The notes below the pieces were generated by a model. The model searched no databases, was not told the origin of the DNA, and worked only from the letters and a program-made list of their open reading frames with translations. DNA of 64,000 bases. It comes from Chloroflexota bacterium (GTDB lineage: Bacteria; Chloroflexota; Anaerolineae; Aggregatilineales; UBA2796). Numbering within the stretch: position 1 is the first letter of the stretch; every line of letters starts with the position of its first letter. The stretch is taken from the NCBI GenBank assembly GCA_021325095.1, contig JAJPHV010000112.1:1-64000 (forward strand), in the 5' to 3' direction. The translations under genes and the position numbers were made by a program. Below, piece by piece: positions 42,513 to 51,052 of the stretch.

Positions 42513-44603
42513 TTACTTCCTGCGCAGCAAGCGAGCCGAATTTCCCAGGATGCCCAGATCGGGCAAAGATTGTGCTGCCGCTGCTAGGATAGGCGGTAAA
42601 ATACCGAACGCGGCCAGCGTTAAGCCGAGCAGGTTGTAGACCGCTGTAAACCCGATATTCATCTTGACGACGCGCATAGTACGACGCGCAATGCGGAATA
42701 CTTCGGGTACGAGAGTCCAGTCCTCGCGCATCAACGCGATGTGGGCCGCCTCAATCGCCACATCGGTTCCGGCTGCGCCCATCGCAATCCCGACGTTCGC
42801 CTGGGCCAGCGCGGGGGCATCGTTCACCCCATCGCCCACCATCACGACAATATGCCCTTGCGCCTGATATTCCTTGACGATGCGGATTTTGTCTTCGGGC
42901 AGCAGGTTGGCGCGATAGTTAACGCCGATTTGCTGCGCCAGCGCTGCGGCAGATCGCTCGTTGTCCCCTGTGAGTAGTTCGATCTGGCGGACACCTAGCT
43001 GACGAACGGCGTTCATTGCCTGGGGTACTTCAGCCCGCAGTGTATCCGATGCCGCAAGAACACCAATGATTTGGCCGTCCCGTGTCGCAAAGAGCAACGT
43101 CTTCCCCTGGGCTTCCAATTCGGTAGTCAGCGGCAGTTTTGTGGCTTCCGGGACAAAGCGCGCGTTTCCAACGCTGACACGGTGGCCGTCTATTTCGGCA
43201 CGGACACCCATGCCTGGCACAGCCTCAAATTGGCGAGGCTGTCCCAGCGCGACATCGCGCTCTTTTGCAGCGACGCGAACTGCTTCTGCCAAAGGATGTT
43301 CCGAGTAGCGCTCGGCAGTGGCGGCTAAGGCTAAAACTTCGGCCTGAAGCAGGCCATTTAGCGCAATGACATCGGTGATTTGTGGTTTACCGAGGGTCAA
43401 AGTCCCCGTCTTATCGAGCAGTAAGACATCCGCCTTCGCCAGCGTTTCCAGATATTTTCCACCCTTGATGAGTAGTCCCGCTTTAGCCGCCGCACCAATG
43501 GAGGCAAGCATCGCAATCGGCGTTGCCAATGCAAAGGAGCAGGAGCAGGCTACCACGGTGACAGCAGCCGCAGCGAGGGGATCGCGCCGGAGGAGAAGCG
43601 TTAGCAAGGCGATACTGCCCACGACAGGCAAGTAATAGGCCGAAAACTTGTCCGCAATACGCTGGACATCGGCGCGGTGCGCCTCGGCTTCTTCAACCAG
43701 CCGGATCACGCGCCCGAAGGTGGTATCCTTACCGATGTGCGTCGTGCGAACACGCACACTTCCCAAACGCGCCATCGTCGCCGCAAAGACTTTTGACCCT
43801 GTGCCAACCTCGACAGGCATCGACTCGCCTGTAATCGCGGCCTGATCTATCGTCGCCTGCCCACTGACCACTTCCCCATCAACCGGGATTTTCTCGCCGG
43901 GGCGAACGACGACGATCTCGCCAACCTGAACCTCGCCAATAGGTACCGTGCGTTCTTCCCCAGCACGCTCGATCCGGGCGGTTTGCGGAGCCATCGCCGC
44001 CAGGTTCTTAATCGCTCGGCGGCTGCGCTCCGTTGTGAACTGTTCGGCGTAATCACCCACCCGCATGAAGAACACGACAACGACGGCGGTAGCCCACTGT
44101 CCAACGAGGAGTGCCGCCAGTGCGCCGAGACTCATCAATGTATGAGCAATTACCTGTCGCTTTAATGCGGCGCGGATGACATTGCGGAAGATGGGATAAC
44201 CGCCGATCAGCACCATTATCAAGCCGACAGGCCAGGGGACGCGGCTGGTGATCGTCTCGAACAATCCCAACCATTCTCCGACAACAACGATGAACAAGAC
44301 GACCGCGAACACAATACCGAACAACGTTAAAATTGAGCGGGTAAAATCCGTTGGGCGCGGCTGACCGGGTATATCGTCTTGTGCAGTCTCAGGGACGCTG
44401 TAACCTGCGCCTTCGACGGCTTTGCGAATCGTCGGGAGGTCTGCGCCTTGTGGGCCGAGTTGAATAACCGCCTTTTCCGAGGCGAGGAACACATCCACCG
44501 ATTTGACGCCGGCCAGCCCTGCAATTGCGTGCTGGACATGAGCCACGCATTCAGCGCAATCCATTCCCCGAATAGGCACTTCAAGCGTTCGTTCGTTCGC
44601 CAT
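42513..44603 (-). CDS. P1B heavy-metal ATPase with CSC motif and HMA domain
   Basis: A 696-residue P-type ATPase. An intact HMA domain at the N-terminus has MDCAECVAHVQHAI (CxxC). The core has TGES (AAITGESMPVEVG), phosphorylation motif LLDKTGTLTLGKP, SEHPLAEAVR and MVGDGVNDAPAL. Helix 6 reads VACSCSFALATPIAMLASIG, so the metal site is CSC rather than CPC. This is a known but poorly characterised subgroup. It is divergent from a CmtR-like ArsR repressor gene, which implies soft-metal (Cd, Pb, Cu or Zn) induction. It heads the minus-strand operon 44603-36563. Confidence 0.88.
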   Translation of the reverse strand: MANERTLEVPIRGMDCAECVAHVQHAIAGLAGVKSVDVFLASEKAVIQLGPQGADLPTIRKAVEGAGYSVPETAQDDIPGQPRPTDFTRSILTLFGIVFAVVLFIVVVGEWLGLFETITSRVPWPVGLIMVLIGGYPIFRNVIRAALKRQVIAHTLMSLGALAALLVGQWATAVVVVFFMRVGDYAEQFTTERSRRAIKNLAAMAPQTARIERAGEERTVPIGEVQVGEIVVVRPGEKIPVDGEVVSGQATIDQAAITGESMPVEVGTGSKVFAATMARLGSVRVRTTHIGKDTTFGRVIRLVEEAEAHRADVQRIADKFSAYYLPVVGSIALLTLLLRRDPLAAAAVTVVACSCSFALATPIAMLASIGAAAKAGLLIKGGKYLETLAKADVLLLDKTGTLTLGKPQITDVIALNGLLQAEVLALAATAERYSEHPLAEAVRVAAKERDVALGQPRQFEAVPGMGVRAEIDGHRVSVGNARFVPEATKLPLTTELEAQGKTLLFATRDGQIIGVLAASDTLRAEVPQAMNAVRQLGVRQIELLTGDNERSAAALAQQIGVNYRANLLPEDKIRIVKEYQAQGHIVVMVGDGVNDAPALAQANVGIAMGAAGTDVAIEAAHIALMREDWTLVPEVFRIARRTMRVVKMNIGFTAVYNLLGLTLAAFGILPPILAAAAQSLPDLGILGNSARLLRRK

Positions 44604-44650
44604 CGTTAACTCCCTATTGTTTGACGAAACGGCATTTTTGCATTATTATA

Positions 44651-44669
44651 TCACCAATTGATGATGTGA
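44651..44669. promoter_or_regulatory. Possible ArsR operator between the CSC ATPase and arsR-like gene
   Basis: In the 88-bp divergent gap, TCAC (44651-44654) and GTGA (44666-44669) form an inverted pair with an 11-bp centre, surrounded by AT-rich DNA (ATTATAT and AATATAT). The position fits a repressor site controlling both genes, but the match is short. Confidence 0.3.
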
Positions 44670-44691
44670 CAATATATGGCGGAAATCGACT

Positions 44692-45057
44692 ATGCTGTTG
44701 GAAGCCAATAAGACGAAGCTCGGTCTAAAAGCCAAACTGTTCCGGGGATTCAGCGATCCCTCGCGGTTGAGTATCCTCGAAGCCCTACGCAGTGGGCCGC
44801 TCACCGTGAGCGAAATTGTGGCGGCGATAGGTTTATCGCAGTCGAATGCATCCAATCATTTAGGCTGCCTGCGCGACTGTGGCCTTGTTGTTGCCGATCA
44901 GAATGGTCGCTACTCGATTTACCACCTGAGTGATGACAGGATCGACCAATTGCTAGAACTGGCAGACATCGTATTGGCAGATGTGGCTCGTGGTGTCTAT
45001 GAATGCACGCGCTACGAGTCGCCAAAGACCGACGAAGCGTCAAGTCAATCGGCGTAG
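44692..45057 (+). CDS. ArsR/SmtB-family repressor, CmtR-like
   Basis: A 121-residue winged-helix metal sensor. DPSRLSILEALRSGPLTVSE and IGLSQSNASNHLGCLRDCG form the helix-turn-helix. Cys59 and Cys63 lie in the recognition helix and Cys105 near the C-terminus (VYECTRY). This Cys spacing is that of CmtR of Mycobacterium tuberculosis (57, 61, 102), a Cd(II)/Pb(II) sensor. It should release DNA on metal binding and induce the divergent ATPase operon. Confidence 0.87.
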   Translation: MLLEANKTKLGLKAKLFRGFSDPSRLSILEALRSGPLTVSEIVAAIGLSQSNASNHLGCLRDCGLVVADQNGRYSIYHLSDDRIDQLLELADIVLADVARGVYECTRYESPKTDEASSQSA

Positions 45058-45157
45058 CGTGGAAAATGCTTGTGGCCGTTGCGGGCTGCTATGCCAGGGG
45101 GGCTTCCATTGAACAGGGGGAGTGTACAGAAAAGTCAACCCCAAAGCACACAGCCAA

Positions 45158-45786
45158 TTACTTCTTGCGGGGCGTAAACATTGGCACCCGTTCTGCATAC
45201 TTTCGCCATGCTTCCCCAAAAGCAGCTTCCAGAACCTGATCTTCACGCCGCGCCCGCTCGGAGAGTGATGACACCATTAAAACCAGGACGACCAACGGCG
45301 TCCAGGTTCGGTACACGACCGCCAACCCCGCCAGCACAATCCAGTAAGCGAGATACATGGGGTGGCGAACAACAGCATACGGCCCGTGCTGGATCAGCCG
45401 GTGATGTACCTGCAACTGCGCCGCCGATGCGGTACTTATGCCCATCATCGCACCAGCGCCCACCGTGCCCAAAACCACAGGGATACCCCACCACCAATCA
45501 GCACCAACCCAACCAGGCGCAGGAGCAAGGACACGCCAGGTGTCACTGTAATGGGAAGCGGAGTCCACAGCAGGTAGCCTACGTAAGCGCCTAATCCGCT
45601 GATGGCAAAGCCTACCCCTATCTGTGCCCACACCGGCAGGGCAAACCACAGGGTTGCGCCAACGGGCGTGACTTTCGGTGTGCGATAGCTGGTGAGCCAG
45701 CTTGTATAGACTGCCAGCAGCAGGGCAACCACAGCAAAGATGACGAGCCAATCCGTCATAGTGACGAACGCTTCTTGAGTTCCCAT
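45158..45786 (-). pseudogene. Isoprenylcysteine carboxyl methyltransferase-family protein, frameshifted
   Basis: The 5' frame (45786 down to about 45445) encodes membrane helices up to SLWFWARWAL. The rest of the protein is in another frame (from about 45450 to 45158): STASAAQLQVHHRLIQHGPY, VVRHPMYLAYWIVL and FGEAWRKYAERVPMF. The latter are ICMT/PEMT-family signatures, in which HG-PY-VRHPMY binds SAM. One indel between about 45445 and 45470, near short homopolymers (CCC, AAAA), would repair it. Real decay or assembly error cannot be told apart here. It lies on the same strand as the FmdB gene. Confidence 0.72.
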
Positions 45787-45861
45787 GCATCACCGCCGGA
45801 CGCAAAAGCCCATTTACATGCGGTCTGATTAATGACCGCATGTAGATCGACCCACGGTCGA

Positions 45862-46083
45862 TTAATGCCGAATCCCCCAAAGCCCGCCGGAGGAGCAGGA
45901 TGGCGCTGAATTTGTAGACGGCGCACTGCCACCCTTCACACTGGAACTAAAGGTCGAAACCTTCTTCCTGACATCCGCGTTGCCGCAGGTTGGGCAAACA
46001 ACTTCGGTGGCCGCCGCCATACTGCGGATGAGCTTCCCAAAGGAGTTCCCACACGTTGGGCAGGTGTATTCGTAAATTGGCAT
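45862..46083 (-). CDS. FmdB-family zinc-ribbon protein
   Basis: A 73-residue protein opening MPIYEYTCPTCGNSFGKL with the second knuckle VVCPTCGNADV, the hallmark of FmdB/CxxC_CXXC_SSSS proteins, and a Ser-rich tail with CSSGG. The function is unknown; often a regulator-like zinc ribbon. AAGGAG precedes ATG. It is 5 bp after the DUF302 gene in the sulfur operon. Confidence 0.85.
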   Translation of the reverse strand: MPIYEYTCPTCGNSFGKLIRSMAAATEVVCPTCGNADVRKKVSTFSSSVKGGSAPSTNSAPSCSSGGLWGIRH

Positions 46084-46088
46084 CGGTT

Positions 46089-46499
46089 TTACTCCTTTTT
46101 CAATGCCGCGGCCACACGCTCAAGACGAGCGCGCGCTTCTCCGGCCACGGGCTTCAGTTCCGGTCTGTCCATGAAACCAAGCATGACCATCGGATCAATC
46201 AGTGCAACGTCCGTCACGCCTGGCTCGACATACGAAACCGTCACGTTGCAGGGCAGCAGTAAGCCGATTTCCGGCGCAATCGTCAGGGCACGATGGGCCA
46301 GCGGTGGGTTGCACGCGCCGAGGATTTTGTAGGGCCGGAAGTCAACATCGAGCTTCTGTTTCAAGGTTTCCTTCACATCGATTTCGGTCAGGACACCAAA
46401 GCCTTCGGTCTTCAGTGCCTCAATGGTGCGTGCCAGCGCCCGGTCGTAGTCGGTACTGAGCCGCACTGTGATTGCAAGCGCCAGGGATGTATCGGACAT
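46089..46499 (-). CDS. DUF302-family protein
   Basis: A 136-residue DUF302 protein: ITVRLSTDYDRALARTIEALKTEGFGVLTEID, KQKLDVDFRPYKILGACNPPLAHRAL and EIGLLLPCNVTVSY, the last two carrying the conserved Cys residues. DUF302 proteins often occur with sulfur or redox genes; function unknown. A strong AAAGGAG site precedes ATG, 12 bp after the persulfide dioxygenase-rhodanese gene. Confidence 0.88.
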   Translation of the reverse strand: MSDTSLALAITVRLSTDYDRALARTIEALKTEGFGVLTEIDVKETLKQKLDVDFRPYKILGACNPPLAHRALTIAPEIGLLLPCNVTVSYVEPGVTDVALIDPMVMLGFMDRPELKPVAGEARARLERVAAALKKE

Positions 46500-46511
46500 G
46501 GATTTCTCCTT

Positions 46512-47909
46512 TCAGTTAGAGCGATCTAATGGCAATCGGTTTATCATCCAGGCCGACGTGCCGCCGAGGACGTTATAGACGGTGGCAAAACCTTTCTGCC
46601 CTAGCAGCGCCGCTGCCGACTGGCTGCGGCTGCCTGATGCACAGATCACGGCCACCGGCACTGCCGGATCGAGTTCAGCGACGTGGCGCATCAAGTCCCC
46701 AAGCGGAATCAGGCGTGAGCCGGGTACATGACCCTGCCGGTACTCCCATGGTTCACGCACGTCCACGACGATGGGCCGTTCGCCATCGGGCAACTCAAGC
46801 AAGCGATTCAACTCTGTGGGCTCAATATCACGGACATCGCCACTGGTCACAGGCAAGCCCATCACCTGCCAAGTGTCGAGGCTCTCACCGAGATAGCCGA
46901 CGATATTTTCGTAGCCAACGCGGGCCAGGCTGTATACCACGCTGCGGTAAGTCGCCTCGTCCTCGACAATCAGCACGAGCGGCACATCGGCTGGCAGCAC
47001 AAAGCCTACGCGATTGCTCAACTGGTCGTCGGCTTCCAAGTGAACTGAGCCAGGAACGTGCTTCTGGACATAATCCGCCTTGGGGCGCGTATCGAGCAGG
47101 GCCGCGCCGCGTTGGAAATGCGGGATGGCTTCGTGGATGGAAAGGGCACGCGGTGTCACGTCACCCAACGGATTCGGGCCACGCCGGTTCATGGCCTTGA
47201 TACGTTGATGGTTGCCCGGCTGTTCCGGCAAGTCATGAGTCGCAAAGTCGATGAATTCGGCCTTCTCGCGGGGGGCAAGCGCGGGATTACGGAGACGCTC
47301 AAAGCCCAGCGTGGTACTCCGCACCGAACCAATAGAACGCCCGCACAATGATCCTGCACCGTGCCCAGGGTAAATGAGCAACCCGTCTTGAAGCGGCAGC
47401 AGTTCGTTGTTCAAGCTCTCGTAAAGCTGCCCGGCCAGTCCCTGCGCTGCCTCGATCCCGACCAGGTCGGGTCGCCCGGCATCCCCGACAAACAGGGTGT
47501 CACCGGTCAGGGCCAGCCACGGCTCTTCGGCGCGCGTGGTATCGGCAACGAGCAGGGTAATGCTTTCAGGCGTATGGCCGGGCGTATGCCGCACGTGCAA
47601 CCGGACGTTGCCAAGTGCAAGGGCATCGCCATGTTTCAGCGCCTGGTGATCAAAAGTTGCACCGCTGGACTCATGCAGATAGATTGCTGCGCCCGTCCGA
47701 ATAGCCAGGTCAGTATTGCCGGACACGTGGTCGGCGTGTAAATGGGTTTCGACGATGTGAGTAATCTTGAGTCCGCGTGCCTGCGCCGCGTCCAGGTATT
47801 TCTGGACATCTCGATCTGGATCGACGATTGCTGCAATGCCAGCGCCTTCGCACCCGATCAGATAAGATGCGCAGCCCAGTCCATCGATAAAGAACTGTTG
47901 AACGTACAT
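46512..47909 (-). CDS. Persulfide dioxygenase (ETHE1-like) fused to two rhodanese domains
   Basis: A 465-residue protein. Residues 1-235 are a metallo-beta-lactamase fold of the ETHE1/CstB persulfide dioxygenase type: THLHADHVSGN, HTPGHTPESI, TGDTLFVGDAGRPD and YPGHGAGSLCG. Rhodanese domain 1 (about 255-350) lacks a clear catalytic Cys (EDEATYRS). Domain 2 (about 365-460) has the active Cys in ICASGSRSQSAAALL. The layout matches CstB, which oxidises persulfide to thiosulfate. The start at 47909 (MYVQQFFIDGLG) is firm; the longer open frame upstream runs through the TauE gene. Confidence 0.9.
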   Translation of the reverse strand: MYVQQFFIDGLGCASYLIGCEGAGIAAIVDPDRDVQKYLDAAQARGLKITHIVETHLHADHVSGNTDLAIRTGAAIYLHESSGATFDHQALKHGDALALGNVRLHVRHTPGHTPESITLLVADTTRAEEPWLALTGDTLFVGDAGRPDLVGIEAAQGLAGQLYESLNNELLPLQDGLLIYPGHGAGSLCGRSIGSVRSTTLGFERLRNPALAPREKAEFIDFATHDLPEQPGNHQRIKAMNRRGPNPLGDVTPRALSIHEAIPHFQRGAALLDTRPKADYVQKHVPGSVHLEADDQLSNRVGFVLPADVPLVLIVEDEATYRSVVYSLARVGYENIVGYLGESLDTWQVMGLPVTSGDVRDIEPTELNRLLELPDGERPIVVDVREPWEYRQGHVPGSRLIPLGDLMRHVAELDPAVPVAVICASGSRSQSAAALLGQKGFATVYNVLGGTSAWMINRLPLDRSN

Positions 47910-47920
47910 GGTTACATCCC

Positions 47921-48682
47921 TCAACCGAGCAGTTTGGGCAGATTGTCGTAGAGTAGAAAGAGTGCCAGCCCGATCACGAATAGTGCAAAAAGCTGGCGCA
48001 GATGCGCTGCCGGAAGACGATCCGCCAGGCGTGCGCCGACGAATGTGCCAGCCAGCCCCGTGGTCACGAAAGTCAGGATAAGCGCCGCATCGAGTGACGG
48101 TCCGCCCAGGTGACCGAGCAAACCGGCAAGGCTGTTCATGGCAATGACCACCAGCGAAGTGCCAATGGCCTGCTGCATGGGCACTCCGACCAGCAAAACC
48201 AGTGCCGGAACAATGAGAAACCCGCCGCCGACTCCCAGGAAACCTGTCAGCAGGCCGACACCTGCACCGCTGGCAAGCACCACCGGCCAGCCCCGCTGTG
48301 CCTGTATCGTGTCCTGCGGCGAACGCCGGACGATCATCAACCCGCCGATGATCAGCATCAGGAACGCAAACGCGAGCAGCAGCGCTGTCGGCGCAAATTG
48401 CCTGGACATGCCTGCGGCAAGAAATGACGTGACCATTCCAACACCGCCAAAGACTAGGGCCAGTCGCCAGTTTAGTGTCCCCCGTGTCCGGTGAAAGAAC
48501 GCACCCAGCGCACTGTTCGCACCGACAATGGCAAGCGAAGCCGTAATTGCCGCCTGTGGGCTTTGACCGACGACGTACACCAGAACGGGTACAGTCAGGA
48601 TTGAGCCACCGCCGCCAAGCAGCCCCAGGGATAGCCCAATGCTGAACCCAAACGTCAGGTTGACCAGCGTACCGACCGTCAC
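47921..48682 (-). CDS. TauE/SafE-family sulfite/sulfur anion exporter
   Basis: A 253-residue membrane protein with about eight helices and an internal repeat typical of TauE/SafE: FSIGLSLGLLGGGGSILTVPVLV and VGLLTGFLGVGGGFLIVPALV. It exports sulfite, thiosulfate or related anions. It lies directly between the rhodanese gene (ATGA overlap) and the persulfide dioxygenase gene, an arrangement known from sulfide-detoxifying cst-type operons. Confidence 0.9.
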   Translation of the reverse strand: MTVGTLVNLTFGFSIGLSLGLLGGGGSILTVPVLVYVVGQSPQAAITASLAIVGANSALGAFFHRTRGTLNWRLALVFGGVGMVTSFLAAGMSRQFAPTALLLAFAFLMLIIGGLMIVRRSPQDTIQAQRGWPVVLASGAGVGLLTGFLGVGGGFLIVPALVLLVGVPMQQAIGTSLVVIAMNSLAGLLGHLGGPSLDAALILTFVTTGLAGTFVGARLADRLPAAHLRQLFALFVIGLALFLLYDNLPKLLG

Positions 48683-49035
48683 CGAGCAGATCCTTTCTTG
48701 ATCGGAAGCCCGGCACGCTGCCAGGCGAAGATACCTCCGCTCAGGTTAACCGTTTTGAAACCCATTCCGGCAAGCTGACGGGCTGCGCTTCCGCTGCGCG
48801 ACCCGGATCGACACACGCACAGGATCTCCCGATCCCGCGGCAGTTCACTGGTACGGGCCGCCAGCTCCGCCAGCGGAAGTAATGTCGAACCGGCGATATG
48901 CCCAGCTCGATATTCGTCGGGCTGCCGTACATCTAGCAGAAATGGCGGCTGCTCACTCGTGAGCTTCGCCTGCGCCTCTCGTGGATTGACTGCCTGCACC
49001 GTACTTTCGCCAAACAGTTGCTTGAACAGATTCAT
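48679..49035 (-). CDS. Single-domain rhodanese
   Basis: A 118-residue rhodanese with the catalytic loop CVCRSGSRSGSAARQL and substrate-side motifs LLDVRQPDEYRAGHI and NLSGGIFAWQRAG. It passes a sulfane sulfur as a Cys persulfide. ATG 49035 is preferred (GAGGG at a workable distance); a GTG/ATG a few codons earlier is too close to that site. First gene of the sulfur operon, divergent from lysR. Confidence 0.88.
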   Translation of the reverse strand: MNLFKQLFGESTVQAVNPREAQAKLTSEQPPFLLDVRQPDEYRAGHIAGSTLLPLAELAARTSELPRDREILCVCRSGSRSGSAARQLAGMGFKTVNLSGGIFAWQRAGLPIKKGSAR

Positions 49036-49092
49036 TCTTGAAATCATCCCTCAACTTCGTAATGACCTGTACCAGCATAAAAGATGTGCTGC

Positions 49093-49121
49093 TTGGCAAG
49101 GTAGACTCAATCCTTTATAAT
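49093..49121 (+). promoter_or_regulatory. Predicted promoter of the LysR gene
   Basis: TTGGCA (49093-49098), a 17-bp spacer and TATAAT (49116-49121), with the -10 box touching the 28-bp palindrome, so binding there would block transcription of lysR. Confidence 0.6.
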
Positions 49122-49148
49122 CAGACATAAGCAATTGCTTATGTCTGA
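49121..49148. promoter_or_regulatory. Perfect 28-bp palindrome, probable LysR operator
   Basis: The inverted repeat has half-sites TCAGACATAAGCAA and TTGCTTATGTCTGA with no mismatch. The central ATAAGCAATTGCTTAT contains a T-N11-A LysR-type box. It covers the lysR start region (ATG 49157) and lies 86 bp from the rhodanese gene, so one site can control both directions. It could also form an RNA hairpin in the lysR leader. Confidence 0.7.
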
Positions 49149-49156
49149 GTGCCGAT

Positions 49157-50128
49157 ATGCTCAGTCTCTACAAGCTCGAAATCTTCAATCTGGTCGCCCA
49201 AGAAGGTAGTTTTAGCGGGGCAGCAGAGCGGTTGTACCTGACACAGCCCGCTGTCAGCCAGCATATGAGGGCGCTGGAAGCCACGCTCGGAACCAGACTG
49301 TTCAAACGTGGTCGGCGAGGTATACAGCTAACCCCGGCTGGTGAAATGCTCCGTGATTACACGCGCTGCATTCTTCGGCTGGTGGCGGAAGCGGAGAGTA
49401 CCATTACCAATGTCGATCAACTGAGCAGCGGCCAGATTCGGATTGGCGCAACTCCGGGCGTAGGCATGTATTTGCTGCCTGAATGGATGCGTTCTTTCCA
49501 GAACCGTTATCCTCATCTGTCTGTGTCGCTAATGACGGACGTGACGGGTCAGGTTGCAGCGGAGATTCTTAACCATTCGCTCGATCTGGGCTTCGTCGAA
49601 GGCGAACTGGACAGCAATGACCGCCTGGAGCAAATGATCCTGCAGGAGTTTAGCCAGTTCATCGTCATTCGCAAGGGGCATCCCTGGTGTGGCGAAGTGT
49701 CCGTACCAATCGCGGCGTTGAACGGGCAGCCATTTATTACCCGCTCGCGCCGGAGCCAGACCCGTTCCTGGCTGGATCAGCTACTAAATCAGCACGGCAT
49801 CGTACTCAATATTGTGGCAGAGTTCGATAACCCGGAAGCGATCAAGCAAGCCGTCCTTTCCGGGATGGGGATTACGATCATGCCGGAGTACGCGATCTGG
49901 CATGAGCAGCAATTTGGGATGATGCGCGCCCTACCTGTCCAGGACGTGGAATTGAAGCGCACGCTGAGGCTCATCTGGGACAAAGCGGAGCCGTTCGCGC
50001 CGGTGACCACGGCTTTTCTGACCCACCTGGCTGACCAGTTCCCGCAACTGCTAACCTTTCCTCAATACCGCCCAATCATGATGACGCGCTTAACCAGTCT
50101 GCAAGACCTGGGAGAGACGTGTCCCTGA
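49157..50128 (+). CDS. LysR-family transcriptional regulator (CysL/CysB-like)
   Basis: A 323-residue LysR regulator. The N-terminal helix-turn-helix contains FNLVAQEGSFSGAAERLYLTQPAVSQHMRALE. The effector domain runs about 92-300 (GQIRIGATPGVGMYLLPEWM, DLGFVEGELD). The overall pattern is nearest to the CysL/CbbR-like group, which sense sulfur or carbon metabolites. Divergence from the sulfide-oxidation operon supports a sulfur signal; the ligand is unknown. Confidence 0.88.
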   Translation: MLSLYKLEIFNLVAQEGSFSGAAERLYLTQPAVSQHMRALEATLGTRLFKRGRRGIQLTPAGEMLRDYTRCILRLVAEAESTITNVDQLSSGQIRIGATPGVGMYLLPEWMRSFQNRYPHLSVSLMTDVTGQVAAEILNHSLDLGFVEGELDSNDRLEQMILQEFSQFIVIRKGHPWCGEVSVPIAALNGQPFITRSRRSQTRSWLDQLLNQHGIVLNIVAEFDNPEAIKQAVLSGMGITIMPEYAIWHEQQFGMMRALPVQDVELKRTLRLIWDKAEPFAPVTTAFLTHLADQFPQLLTFPQYRPIMMTRLTSLQDLGETCP

Positions 50129-50959
50129 GTGGCTGGCGATCTGAGTTTGCTGGACAGCAAAATGGCTATTGCCGTGTTGACGATGCACTTCGGCCATATC
50201 ACATCCTTTTGCCGCTGAGAAGACCGCCTTGTTCTCTTTCAGAGCAATTTCCTTTGCCGATACTTACGTTCACCCTAATGCTGTTATGAAACCAGTCTGA
50301 AATCTGAGTTTTGAAATCCGTGTCATACCAAAACCTGATGATCACTATATGTTTGAACAACGAGAAGCCAGCAGAATCGGGCAAAACGGAAATCGAAACG
50401 TACAGTGATCAAGCGAACTTGGTATCACCTGTTCCAAATTGGTGGATCTGATCGAGACGTGATCATGATTCGTTCCTATTTATCACTGCATTGACTCTTT
50501 CGGAACCGAGGGCCAACAAAACCGTCGGTCAGGCGACCTGCACCACAGTTTAATACGAGGTTGCAATTTGGCAAGCGCCATCGCTCACAGCGCTAATTTG
50601 GTGGCCCGGCGATATTCGCACAACCGTAGCCAATCCGAAGTATTGCTATTACCGCTTTTCAGCGCATTCGGTGTGGCAAGATGACTATCCCACAACAAAT
50701 CTGACCCAAGCCGCCGCACTGGCTGCAGCCAGCGCGGGTGCATTCCCATTTTGGGCGCTGGTCAGTGCCTCGCTGATGGCAAGGTCGGCATTCGAGGCCA
50801 ACTCATGCAAACCGGGCCGGATGACTTTTGCGTATAGATTCGGCGCAGTGTCGATGTGCGTCGCCGCCGCCTGATAATGCTTGCCCAGATCATCTGGTCC
50901 GGGCATCGAGTTTCGAATTTCTCCATAATTGTATCTTGCACGATTACGCACGGCTGCGG
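50129..50959. other. Long gap without a convincing gene
   Basis: About 830 bp between lysR and the BlaI-type operator. It contains short frames only. Several GATCA-like and palindromic bits are seen (TGATCACTATA, GATCATGATTC), but no IS ends or known domains. It may be decayed coding sequence. See the weak minus-strand frame at 50685-50906. Confidence 0.5.
50685..50906 (-). CDS. Doubtful small helical protein
   Basis: A 73-residue frame starting MPGPDDLGKHYQAAATHID and rich in Ala and helical patterns, ending AAAWVRFVVG. The frame is open further upstream to 51032 but only from a TTG and across the BlaI-type operator, so ATG 50906 is preferred (GGAG 14 bp upstream). No family recognised; it could be a fragment. 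Confidence 0.3.
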   Translation of the reverse strand: MPGPDDLGKHYQAAATHIDTAPNLYAKVIRPGLHELASNADLAISEALTSAQNGNAPALAAASAAAWVRFVVG

Positions 50960-50976
50960 TACTATTGGCAATAGTA
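50960..50976. promoter_or_regulatory. BlaI/CopY-type operator upstream of the rhodanese-CcdA-Ldt operon
   Basis: TACTATTGGCAATAGTA, a perfect 17-bp palindrome with one central base, 77 bp before ATG 51053. It differs by one base (the central one) from the site at 58035-58051 next to the blaI-like gene, so both are probably bound by that repressor. Confidence 0.7.
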
Positions 50977-51052
50977 GCCGATGTATCGGCATCAGGATTA
51001 TTCCGTTCAGTGACAAGTTGGTGAAGTAACAAAACGGAAAGTGAATCACCCC

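Noticed and set aside
46512-48716. A single 734-residue minus-strand protein
   Set aside because: Only the part from 47909 onward matches persulfide dioxygenase-rhodanese proteins. The upstream stretch is an out-of-frame reading of the TauE gene (47921-48682) with low-complexity Arg/Cys content.
50685-51032. A full 115-residue minus-strand gene divergent from the exported rhodanese
   Set aside because: It would begin at TTG and run through the palindromic operator at 50960-50976; only a shorter version from ATG 50906 was kept, at low confidence.
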